Source: Burkholderiales bacterium
GTDB lineage: Bacteria > Pseudomonadota > Gammaproteobacteria > Burkholderiales > Burkholderiaceae_C
Length of the DNA: 44,039 nt
Assembly (NCBI GenBank): GCA_947381415.1
Contig: CANCVB010000022.1
Location: forward strand, 1 to 44,039
Reading direction: 5' to 3'
Made by a program: the position numbers and the translations under genes. Below, one piece after another: positions 25,367 through 33,207 of this stretch. A model generated the notes under the pieces. It saw only the letters and a list, made by a program, of their open reading frames with translations, ran no database searches and was not told the DNA's origin. The stretch's first letter is position 1. Each line of letters begins with the position of its first letter.

Positions 25367-26377
25367 TCAACACACTCCAAAAGTGATGCCCTGCTGGTGC
25401 AAAAAACGGCGATAGGTGACCGATGCCTTGTCCACCGCCACATGCGATTCTGCCCCAGCCTGCAAGGGCAGCAAGCGTGGGCGCTGAGACTCCAACACAG
25501 GCTTGTCTTGCAAAAAAATCGTGTCTTGAAACGCCAAGACTTTGTCGGCGGGCGCCTCAAAGTCAGCGATGGCCATGCGGAACCACACCCGACAGTGTTC
25601 AGGCGTCATGGGTTGAATCCACAAAGCGATGGACTCTTCATAGCCCGCTTGCACGCCACTGGCCGCATCCGGCACCTTGGTGAGCACCGCGCTAAAGGGT
25701 TGCTTGACCTCGTAGGTATAAGCGACCATTGCACCTTGCGACGCCAGCGCACTGGACTGGGGTTGCCAAGCTTGGGCATTGACCAGCTTGAAACCGTCTG
25801 CGGTGGTGGTCACTTGGTAATCGGGGATGGCGGCATGGGCGGCATCGCCCAACCAACCCGCATGCACAAACGCAAAATGCGCCATGTCCAAAAAATTTTC
25901 CACGATGCGCGGCGCACTGGTGGCCACCTCATAAGGCCCTGCATTCAATTTACGCAAACGCTCGTTGGCCTCGGCCGCAAACAGCGGCAACACATGGGCT
26001 GTGGTGGAGAAGGCCGACCCTGCTGGGGTATGCAAACACACCCACACCAAACCATAGGCTTCTTGGACCGCCACCGCGCGCGCTTGCTGCGCGGCGCTTG
26101 GTGTGAATGCAGGCATGGCTGGAACGGCGATGCATTGGCCGTTACCTTGAAATGTCCAACCGTGGTAAGGGCACTGCAGCGCACCCTCACAGACTTGCCC
26201 CAAGGACAAGCGCGCGCCTCGGTGCGGGCATTGGTCCAACAAGGCCTGCGCCTTGCCTTGCAAGTCGCGCCACACAACCACCTCGTGTCCCAAGACCTGT
26301 GCGGGCACAGGCGCATCGCGTAACGCATGCGCATCACACACGGGGTACCAGTACTGGGCTTCAATCTGCGCGTTCAC
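25367..26377 (-). CDS. Rieske 2Fe-2S ring-hydroxylating/demethylating oxygenase
   Basis: Oxygenase component of about 336 residues. The Rieske cluster ligands are Cys50, His52, Cys69 and His72 (CPHRG and CPYHGW). The mononuclear iron site is in NFLDMAHFAFVH (Asp164, His167, His172). This single-subunit arrangement fits the O-/N-demethylase branch (vanillate demethylase, methylxanthine demethylases) rather than the two-subunit dioxygenases. I chose a GTG at 26377, with GAGG seven bases upstream, giving NAQIEAQYWYPV; an alternative start at 26449 would overlap the upstream gene far more. No reductase gene is in the window. The substrate is unknown; a modified purine is a contextual guess. Confidence 0.87.
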   Translation of the reverse strand: MNAQIEAQYWYPVCDAHALRDAPVPAQVLGHEVVVWRDLQGKAQALLDQCPHRGARLSLGQVCEGALQCPYHGWTFQGNGQCIAVPAMPAFTPSAAQQARAVAVQEAYGLVWVCLHTPAGSAFSTTAHVLPLFAAEANERLRKLNAGPYEVATSAPRIVENFLDMAHFAFVHAGWLGDAAHAAIPDYQVTTTADGFKLVNAQAWQPQSSALASQGAMVAYTYEVKQPFSAVLTKVPDAASGVQAGYEESIALWIQPMTPEHCRVWFRMAIADFEAPADKVLAFQDTIFLQDKPVLESQRPRLLPLQAGAESHVAVDKASVTYRRFLHQQGITFGVC

Positions 26378-26927
26378 GGCGACCTCGTGGCAAAAGATGG
26401 CGGTGACTGGGCACCCATGCTTGGTAGGCCTCAATCCAATTCGCAGCAATGCGCTGCTGGGCTTCTTGCAAATTCAGTTGACCGCTGCAAACCAATCGGT
26501 AGGCGACGAACTCCAAATCGTTTTTCTGGTCCGCACCCCATTGCGCTGAGCGTGGTTGTGGCCAGAGATTTTTCGGATCGCTGGGGCTGCCGCCGATGTT
26601 GAGTGGCACCAAATGGTCTTGCTCGTAATGTTGCGGGTTGGTGTCTGCGTAGCGGTACTGGCGTATTTGCTCTCGCTTCAAGCGATTGGTCACTTTTTTG
26701 TCTGGCCGCACGGTCGCGGTGTAACCCTTGACACACACGGTGGATTGCAGGTTTTGTGGCGTGACTGACGGGTCCACAGCACCTGGCGTGATGGCGGGGT
26801 TGGGCAAATCAGACGGGGCTTGCGCAGTGGCCATGCCGCCAGCAAGACTGCTCAAGCCAAACAACACGGCCTGACAACAAAAAAAGGCTGCCCGAGGGCA
26901 GCCTTTCAGATACCTGCGAACAAGCAT
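26361..26927 (-). CDS. Small exported HNH-like protein
   Basis: A 188-residue protein with a convincing signal peptide: a basic start MLVRRYLKGCPR, a hydrophobic stretch and AQA at about 35-37. The mature part carries a short HNH-like block, EQDHLVPLNIGG followed by NLWPQ (about 103-125), seen in a family of small bacterial proteins annotated as HNH endonucleases. The usual third His is not obvious, so activity is uncertain. The ATG shares a base with the stop of the BMP lipoprotein gene. The codons for the signal peptide also form a rho-independent terminator on the same strand, so expression would need read-through or an internal promoter. A GTG at residue 21 is a less likely start. Confidence 0.75.
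   Translation of the reverse strand: MLVRRYLKGCPRAAFFCCQAVLFGLSSLAGGMATAQAPSDLPNPAITPGAVDPSVTPQNLQSTVCVKGYTATVRPDKKVTNRLKREQIRQYRYADTNPQHYEQDHLVPLNIGGSPSDPKNLWPQPRSAQWGADQKNDLEFVAYRLVCSGQLNLQEAQQRIAANWIEAYQAWVPSHRHLLPRGRRERAD
26879..26906 (-). terminator. Rho-independent terminator after the BMP lipoprotein gene
   Basis: On the minus strand AAAGGCTGCC pairs with GGCAGCCTTT around a 4-base loop and is followed directly by a run of seven T. It lies about 20 bases after the BMP-family stop codon. It is inside the first 17 codons of the HNH-like gene. Confidence 0.88.
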
Positions 26928-28069
26928 TACTTGTTGCCGGGGACTTTGCCTTCCACGCCTTTGACGTAGAAGTTCACGCCGCTCAGGAATTTGTCGTCAG
27001 CGACTTCATCTTTCTTGAGCAATGTTTTGCCAGCGTTGTCCATCAAAGGACCTTTCCAGATGGCAAAGCTGCCATCTTTCAAGCCTGCTTTGATTTCATC
27101 AATTTTGGCTTTGGTATCGGCAGGCACGTCTTCAGCGATGGAGACGATGTCGATGGCGCCTTCTTTCACGCCCCACCACACGCCAGTGCCACCCACCCAT
27201 TTGCCTTCCAGGGCTTCACGGGTGGCTTTGATGTAATAAGGCGTCCAGTTGATGACGCTGGAAGCCAAGTGGGCTTTGGGGCCGTAGGCGGTCATGTCAG
27301 AGTCCCAACCAAAAGCGCGCTTGCCTTTTTCTTCGGCGGTTTTCAACACAGCAGGTGAATCGGTGTTTTGGAACAGGATGTCAGCGCCGCTGTTGATCAG
27401 GGAAGTGGCGGCTTCGGTTTCTTTGGGTGGGTTGAACCACTCGTTGACCCACACCACTTTGGTTTTGACTTTGGGATTGACCGACTGCGCGCCCAAGGTG
27501 AAGGAGTTGATGTTGCGGACCACTTCAGGAATAGGGATGGAAGCCACCACGCCCAGTGTGTTGGACTTGGTCATCTTGCCAGCGATCACACCCGCCATGT
27601 AAGCGCCTTCGTAGGTGCGGCTGTCGTAAGTGCGCATGTTCTCGGCTTGTTTGTAGCCGGTGGCGTGCTCGAACTTGACGTCTTTGGCATCAGCAGCCAC
27701 TTTGAGCATGGGTTCCATGTAGCCAAAGGTGGTGCCAAAAATGAGTTTGTTGCCTTGGGCCACCATGTCGCGGAAATTGCGCTCTGCGTCGGCAGACTCA
27801 GACACGTTTTCGGTGAAGGTGGTTTTGATTTTGTCGCCGAATTCGGCTTCCAGGGCCTTGCGCGCGTTGTCGTGCGCAAAGGTCCAGCCACCGTCGCCCA
27901 CAGGGCCCACGTAGGCGAATGCAATTTTCAGGGGTTCGGCCTTGGCCGCAGCAGGTGCTGCCGCTTCGGTTTTGGGTTCTTCTTTTTTACCGCAACCAAC
28001 CAGGATGGCCGCAGCCACCAAGCCCAGCGCAGCGGCACGGAACCAAGTGCGTTTGTTCAAGTCTGTCAT
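26927..28069 (-). CDS. BMP family ABC transporter substrate-binding lipoprotein
   Basis: Periplasmic binding lipoprotein of the BmpA/Med family, which binds nucleosides or purines. The 380 residues have an N-terminal lipobox ILVGC (Cys26), a charged Ala/Glu/Lys linker, then the binding fold (KIAFAYVGPVGDGGWTFAHD, GNKLIFGTTFGYMEP, AYMAGVIAGKMTKSN, FGWDSDMTAYGP). Its ATPase and permeases lie about 7 kb upstream on the same strand, separated by the TpsA/TpsB genes. AAAGGA lies 7 bases before the ATG. Confidence 0.93.
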   Translation of the reverse strand: MTDLNKRTWFRAAALGLVAAAILVGCGKKEEPKTEAAAPAAAKAEPLKIAFAYVGPVGDGGWTFAHDNARKALEAEFGDKIKTTFTENVSESADAERNFRDMVAQGNKLIFGTTFGYMEPMLKVAADAKDVKFEHATGYKQAENMRTYDSRTYEGAYMAGVIAGKMTKSNTLGVVASIPIPEVVRNINSFTLGAQSVNPKVKTKVVWVNEWFNPPKETEAATSLINSGADILFQNTDSPAVLKTAEEKGKRAFGWDSDMTAYGPKAHLASSVINWTPYYIKATREALEGKWVGGTGVWWGVKEGAIDIVSIAEDVPADTKAKIDEIKAGLKDGSFAIWKGPLMDNAGKTLLKKDEVADDKFLSGVNFYVKGVEGKVPGNK

Positions 28070-28119
28070 GAAATGTCCTTTAAAAATGGAAGACGTGGCG
28101 AATCACCGCCAATTATGAT

Positions 28120-28145
28120 GGCTCTTGAGAGGGTTTTCCCGAGCC
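28120..28145 (-). other. Imperfect hairpin between tpsA and the BMP gene
   Basis: GGCTC pairs with GAGCC and GGG with CCC around four bases, with a six-base bulge. It lies just downstream of the TpsA stop and before a CATAAT sequence that could be a -10 for the BMP gene. No T-tract, so it is not a clear terminator. Its role is unknown. Confidence 0.3.
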
Positions 28146-28171
28146 GCTGGATTTATTGTTGAGCGAAGCCT

Positions 28172-31100
28172 TCAATTAACTGATTTTGGATTCATTTTAT
28201 TGACTTGCAACAGACTGCGTTGCAAGCCTGAAACCACCCAGACGCGCAAGGGCAATTCACTGACCGGTGCTTGTTTCAACACCAACACCTTTTTCTCCAC
28301 ATCCAACGCCACCCAGTTTGGCAGGGGCCTACCGTCATAGGTTTTCAGCGACAAGGGGCCGTTACCCAAGGAAGACAACAAGTGCCAAGGAACGGGAATG
28401 TCCATGTCCACAGGCACTTGACTGGCCAAGCCCTCTTCCAAGTACAAGTTCAGGTTGAATTCGGCGGTTGGTGCTGATTTAAAGCCCGGGTTCAATGAAA
28501 TGAAGGGCGTGCTGACGGTGTCTGTCGTGTCCGTGATGCCATTGGGGTTTTCTCGCAGCATCAACTGGCTGCTCGCACCATTGCTGATGCTGTTGCCATA
28601 GGCCTTGTAGTAAGCCAAGTTGAGGGTGCTGCTGGGGCTGCCGCTGTCAATCAAACTGCCCAAACTGCTGTCAATGGCCGTCAGGTCGCCTGTGTCAGCC
28701 AGCGTTCCGCTATACACCAACAACTTGCCTGTGCCGCTGTTGGTCACTGTGCTGTTGGTCAATGGCGTGACCTGACCGCCGGTACCCGTGCCTGCCGAGA
28801 TCAGACGACCTGCCGCCAAAATGATGTCGCCTGCGCCAGTGCCTGTTTTGTTGACCTGGGCGGGGGTCAGATTGCCTTGACCATCGGTGCGCATTACCAC
28901 ATTGGCATCGGCGTTTTGCGTCACAACCACACCGTTGGCGGCGGTCAAGGTCGCGGTGGAACTGCTTGTGCCGTTGCCTGCACCGAGTGTGATGTCGCCG
29001 GAGGTGTTGTTGGTGATGTCGGCGTTGAGCGCTAAATTGCCACTGCTGCTCAGGCTGATGCCACCGCTGCCGGTGATACTGGCGTCCACCGACAAGCTAC
29101 CCGTGATGGTGGCAGACACACTGCCCGTGCCACTGATGGTGTTGCTGATGGATGTGTCAGCGTTGCGGTTGAACACCAGGCTACCGTTGTTGGTAACGCT
29201 GCTGGTCCCCAAGCTTCCGGTGCTGCCGCCGTCGCCCACTTGCAAGGTGCCTGCGCTGATGGTGGTCGTGCCGCTGTAAGTGTTCTCACCTGTCAGCTTC
29301 AAAGTGCCGGTACCCGTGTCTTTGGTCAAGTCACCTGCGCCTGAGATAACGCCTGACAAGGTTTGGGCAGCGCTGGAGGAATATTGGAGAGTTGCGCCAC
29401 TGGCAACACTGATGTCGCCTGCATAGCTGCCCGAACCTAATTTGCCCGCGCTACCCACCTTCAAAGTACCCGCATCCACGGTGGTGTCGCCACTGTAGGT
29501 GTTGTTGCCAGTGAGCGTCAAGGTGCCGGTACCCGTGTCTTTGGTCAGCGCGCCTGCGCCTGAGATGACGCCAGACAAGGTTTGTGCAGCGCTAGAGGAA
29601 TATTGAAGAGTTGCGCCACTGGCAACACTGATGTCGCCTGCATAGCTGCCCGAACCCAAGCTGCCCGTGCCACCCACTAACAGCGTGCCGCCGTTGATGG
29701 TGGTGTCGCCGCTGTAGGTGCTGACACCCGTCAAGGTTTGGGTGCCCGTGGTCAAGGTCACACCACCCGTACCGCCAATCACACCGCTGTATCTGTCCAT
29801 GGCCGCAGTCAGCGTGAGTGTCTTGCTGCCCAGAACCACGCCTGTCGCGGCGCTGGATGAACCGTCCAAAGTGACGATGGAGGCCCCCGAGGTGGTGCCT
29901 GATATGTCCAACACCGCATCGCCACTGCTGTTCACGCGTGCCGAGCTGGCGATGGTGCCCGCGCCTGACAGCTTCAAGGTGCCACCGTTCAGCGTGGTCC
30001 CGCCCGTGTAGGTGTTGGCACCCGACAAGGTTTGTGTGCCCGTGGTCAAGATCAAGCCGCCCGTGCCATCGATCACTCCAGAGAAACTGGTGTTGGACGG
30101 ATTGGTCAAGGTGAGGTAATTGCTGCCCAAATTCACACCCACGCTGGCGGTGGAAGAACCGTCCAAACTGATGATGCTCGCGCCAGAGGTGGCCGAAATG
30201 TCCAACACACCGCTGCCTGAACTGGTCACGCCCGAGGAGGTTTCAATCGAACCACTGCCAGAGAGCGCCAAGGTGCCGCCATTGATGGTGGTTGCACCTG
30301 TATAGGTATTGGTGCCAGTAAGCGTCAAAGTGCCGGTACCCGTGTCTTTGGTCAGCGCGCCTGCGCCCGAGATGACGCCAGACAAGGTTTGGTCTGCGCT
30401 AGAGGAATATTGAAGAGTTGCGTCACTGGCAACACTGATGTCACCTGCATAACTGCCCGAACCCAAGCTGCCCGTCCCACCCACTAGCAGCGTGCCGCTA
30501 TCGATGGTGGTGTTGCCACTGTAGGTGTTGGTACCAGTGAGCGTCAAAGTGCCGGTGCCCGTGTCTTTGGTCAGCGCACCCGCGCCTGAGATGACGCCAG
30601 ACAAGGTTTGGTCTGCGCTAGAGGAGTATTGGAGCGTGGCACCACTGGCAACACTGATGTCGCCTGCATAGCTGCCCGAACCCAAGGTACCAGAGTCACT
30701 CAGCTTCAAGGTGCCCGCGCTCACCGTGGTGTTGCCACTGTAGGTGTTGGTACCAGTGAGCGTCAAGGTGCCTGTGCCCGTGTCTTTGGTCAGCGCACCC
30801 GCGCCCGAGATGACGCCAGACAAGGTTTGGTCTGCGCTAGAGGAGTATTGGAACGTGGCGCCACTGGCAACACTGATGTCGCCTGCATAGTTGCTCCCGC
30901 CCAAAGTACCTGAACTACCCACAGTTAAAGTGCCGCCGTTGATGGTGGTTGCGCCCGTGTAGGTATTGGCACCCGTCAAGGTTTGGGTGCCCGTGGTCAA
31001 GGTCAAGCCGCCCGTGCCGTCAATCACGCCACTGTATGTTCCGGCGCCATTTGAAATGGTCAAGGTTTGATCGTACAAATAAACCCCAGCTGCCGCCGTT

Positions 31101-33187
31101 GACGAACCATCCAAACTGATGATGCTCGCGCCCGAGGTCGTGGCCGAAATGTCCAACACACCGCTGCCTGAACTGGTCACACCTGAGGAATAGGCGATAG
31201 AGCCAGTGCCCGACAATGCCAAGGTGCCTGCACTGATGGTGGTCGCCCCGGTGTAGGTGTTGGTACCGCTCAAGGTCAATTTGGTGATGCTGCTGTCCAC
31301 AGTCAACCCGCCATCCCCAGAGATGGTGCCTGACAAAGTTTGATTGCGGTTGACGTTGTAGGTATTGGTGGGGTCGGTGTAAAACTTCAGGGTTCCACCT
31401 GAACCAATGCTGATGGCGCGGCTGTAGCTACCGCTACCAAGCACCCCGTAGTCCGACAAGGTCAGCGTACCCGTGGTGATGGTGGTGGTACCTGTATAGG
31501 TATTCGTGCCCGACAAAATTTGTGAACCACTGCTCAAGGTCAACCCACCCGTGCCACTGATGACACCGCTCAAGGTGCCCGCACTGCCGGTGCTCAGGGT
31601 GAGCATGCCGCCCTTGGTGGCAATATTGCCCGAGCCACTGATGCTCCCCCCGGCCGTCATGCTGACGGGCATGGCGCCAGAAACGGATGTATTGGTGATA
31701 TTGGCACTCACCACAATGTCGTTGGCGGCATTCAGGGTCAAGGTGGCTGCAGCGCCACTGGTTTTGGTGATGGCACTGCTGATGGTGATGTCGCCTGAAC
31801 CACTTGCCGTGCTGCTGACACCGGAAGAACTGCTGTTGGTGGTGTCTACAGTGAAACTGGTACCTGCATTCAAACTGGTTCGGATGGTGGTTGCTGCGGT
31901 TGAATCGATGGTGTAGTCATAGGGGTCCAGCAACCACAGGCCGCTTTGGCCCCGATCGGCACCCGCTCTGACCTTGACTTGGCTGATGTCCACCTGATGG
32001 CCCGAGGTTTCCACCTTGCCGCCGTCGCCGCCCAGTGCACCGGCGCGTGCCGTGATGCTGCCATGGGCGTTGGTGAAGCCCCCGTCAAAGTGCACATCGC
32101 TCCACAGCACCACCTTGCCGCCGTCACCTTTTTGCGTGGCGCTGGCATCAATGCCGGCACCCGATTGCATGGCCACTTGCTGGGCTTGGCGCACGCCATT
32201 GCTGCCTTGCCAGTCACCACCCACCAACACCGTGCCACCGCCCTTGGCCCCTTTGGCCTCGAGTTGCGCGCCGTCTTGCAGGGTGATTTGATTGCCCGTG
32301 AGGGTGATTTGCCCGCCCTTGCCTGTGTCGCTGTTGGCCTCGAGTTTGCCCGTGACCGCCACGCTGTCACTGGCGTCGAGCACGATGCGCCCATTGCGCA
32401 GCTTCATGCTGTTGGCCGACAAACTGCCGCCGCTGTTGATGACGTTGCCTTGCAACTGGTCCACCGCCTGCGCCGACAAAATGATCAAACCGCCGGGGGC
32501 CTGCACCGCCTGTGCGTTGTCCACCAAGGCTTTGATGGTGGCGGGTGTCACGCGCACACCGCTGAGCTGGCTGCCTTGCATCTGCAGCTCAAACACCTCG
32601 CCCGCCGCCAAGGCCACCGTGCCCATCTTCGCAATGACCACGCCCTGGTTGCGTACCTCGGGCGCCAGCAAAGCGATGTAGCCACCCAAGCGCGCTTTGA
32701 GCTCGCCTTGGTTGAGGATGCTGCCGGTCGCCCCTGCGCGGTCAAAACTGTATTGGCCCGCCATGAAATCGGCGTTGCTGATGCTGTGGGTGGTGGCGGT
32801 CAAACTGCCGACATCGACACTGGCGTCTTTGCCAAACACCATGCCATTGGGGTTGCTGAAAAACACCTGGCCGGGCGCGGTGATCTTGCCGAAGATTTGG
32901 CTGGGGTTGCTGTCGAGCACCCGGTTCAAGGTGGCGCTGGACGTCGATGGTTGGGCAAAATTCACCGAGGCGGCGCTGCCCAGATCGAAAGTCTGCCAAT
33001 TGATGACAGCCGAGGCGGTGCTTTGGTTGATGTTCAAAGCGGCGGGCCCGGTTTGCACCACTGTGGCCTGCCCTGCCACCACTTGCCCACCACGGGGCAA
33101 CTGGTTGACAGCGGGCGGACCGGCATACACCAGTCCGACGGAAAACATGCTTAACACCAAGGGTTTGAGGGCGTACTTTTTCAACAT
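28172..33187 (-). CDS. TpsA-type filamentous hemagglutinin-like adhesin with autotransporter repeats
   Basis: A secreted protein of about 1,671 residues. Signal peptide 1-22 (ending VYA); TPS secretion domain about 24-250 with NWQTFDLG, RVLDSNPSQIFG and FFSNPNGMVFG. Then a beta-helix region and from about 430 to 1400 many PATR-like repeats of the type NTYSGNTTVSAGTL, each followed by SGVISGAGALTK-like blocks. Five of these units are nearly identical, 73 residues each. The last 130 or so residues are non-repetitive, with an Ig/cadherin-like PLPNWVALDVEKKVLVL. The ATG at 33187 was chosen because the signal peptide starts there. It lies 20 bases after the TpsB reading frame, its expected secretion pore. 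The target of adhesion is unknown. Confidence 0.9.
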   Translation of the reverse strand: MLKKYALKPLVLSMFSVGLVYAGPPAVNQLPRGGQVVAGQATVVQTGPAALNINQSTASAVINWQTFDLGSAASVNFAQPSTSSATLNRVLDSNPSQIFGKITAPGQVFFSNPNGMVFGKDASVDVGSLTATTHSISNADFMAGQYSFDRAGATGSILNQGELKARLGGYIALLAPEVRNQGVVIAKMGTVALAAGEVFELQMQGSQLSGVRVTPATIKALVDNAQAVQAPGGLIILSAQAVDQLQGNVINSGGSLSANSMKLRNGRIVLDASDSVAVTGKLEANSDTGKGGQITLTGNQITLQDGAQLEAKGAKGGGTVLVGGDWQGSNGVRQAQQVAMQSGAGIDASATQKGDGGKVVLWSDVHFDGGFTNAHGSITARAGALGGDGGKVETSGHQVDISQVKVRAGADRGQSGLWLLDPYDYTIDSTAATTIRTSLNAGTSFTVDTTNSSSSGVSSTASGSGDITISSAITKTSGAAATLTLNAANDIVVSANITNTSVSGAMPVSMTAGGSISGSGNIATKGGMLTLSTGSAGTLSGVISGTGGLTLSSGSQILSGTNTYTGTTTITTGTLTLSDYGVLGSGSYSRAISIGSGGTLKFYTDPTNTYNVNRNQTLSGTISGDGGLTVDSSITKLTLSGTNTYTGATTISAGTLALSGTGSIAYSSGVTSSGSGVLDISATTSGASIISLDGSSTAAAGVYLYDQTLTISNGAGTYSGVIDGTGGLTLTTGTQTLTGANTYTGATTINGGTLTVGSSGTLGGSNYAGDISVASGATFQYSSSADQTLSGVISGAGALTKDTGTGTLTLTGTNTYSGNTTVSAGTLKLSDSGTLGSGSYAGDISVASGATLQYSSSADQTLSGVISGAGALTKDTGTGTLTLTGTNTYSGNTTIDSGTLLVGGTGSLGSGSYAGDISVASDATLQYSSSADQTLSGVISGAGALTKDTGTGTLTLTGTNTYTGATTINGGTLALSGSGSIETSSGVTSSGSGVLDISATSGASIISLDGSSTASVGVNLGSNYLTLTNPSNTSFSGVIDGTGGLILTTGTQTLSGANTYTGGTTLNGGTLKLSGAGTIASSARVNSSGDAVLDISGTTSGASIVTLDGSSSAATGVVLGSKTLTLTAAMDRYSGVIGGTGGVTLTTGTQTLTGVSTYSGDTTINGGTLLVGGTGSLGSGSYAGDISVASGATLQYSSSAAQTLSGVISGAGALTKDTGTGTLTLTGNNTYSGDTTVDAGTLKVGSAGKLGSGSYAGDISVASGATLQYSSSAAQTLSGVISGAGDLTKDTGTGTLKLTGENTYSGTTTISAGTLQVGDGGSTGSLGTSSVTNNGSLVFNRNADTSISNTISGTGSVSATITGSLSVDASITGSGGISLSSSGNLALNADITNNTSGDITLGAGNGTSSSTATLTAANGVVVTQNADANVVMRTDGQGNLTPAQVNKTGTGAGDIILAAGRLISAGTGTGGQVTPLTNSTVTNSGTGKLLVYSGTLADTGDLTAIDSSLGSLIDSGSPSSTLNLAYYKAYGNSISNGASSQLMLRENPNGITDTTDTVSTPFISLNPGFKSAPTAEFNLNLYLEEGLASQVPVDMDIPVPWHLLSSLGNGPLSLKTYDGRPLPNWVALDVEKKVLVLKQAPVSELPLRVWVVSGLQRSLLQVNKMNPKSVN
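29204..29641 (-). repeat. Two tandem 219-bp units in tpsA (second array)
   Basis: Two adjacent copies of a 73-codon unit starting AGDISVASGATLQYSSSA, boundaries at about 29641, 29422 and 29204. They are close to the three copies at 30230-30886, differing mainly in Ala for Asp in SSSAAQ and in the linker after NTYSG. The period is exactly 219 bp when measured on the GTCGCCTGCAT motif. Confidence 0.8.
30230..30886 (-). repeat. Three tandem 219-bp units in tpsA (first array)
   Basis: Three copies with starts at 30886, 30667 and 30448. The encoded unit AGDISVASGATLQYSSSADQ and the following DTGTGTLTLTGTNTY are almost unchanged. The third copy diverges after about 52 codons. The near identity at DNA level suggests recent duplication or gene conversion. 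Confidence 0.8.
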
Positions 33188-33207
33188 GATGGGAACTTTC
33201 CGGATAT

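Noticed and set aside
29204..30886. Regular repeats considered as CRISPR or intergenic satellite
   Set aside because: They are in frame, 219 bp long, and encode adhesin repeat units without spacers.
31946..33154. Long plus-strand ORF (402 residues) opposite the TpsA secretion domain
   Set aside because: Shadow of a well-supported coding sequence; composition is His/Arg/Ala-rich and no family is recognised.
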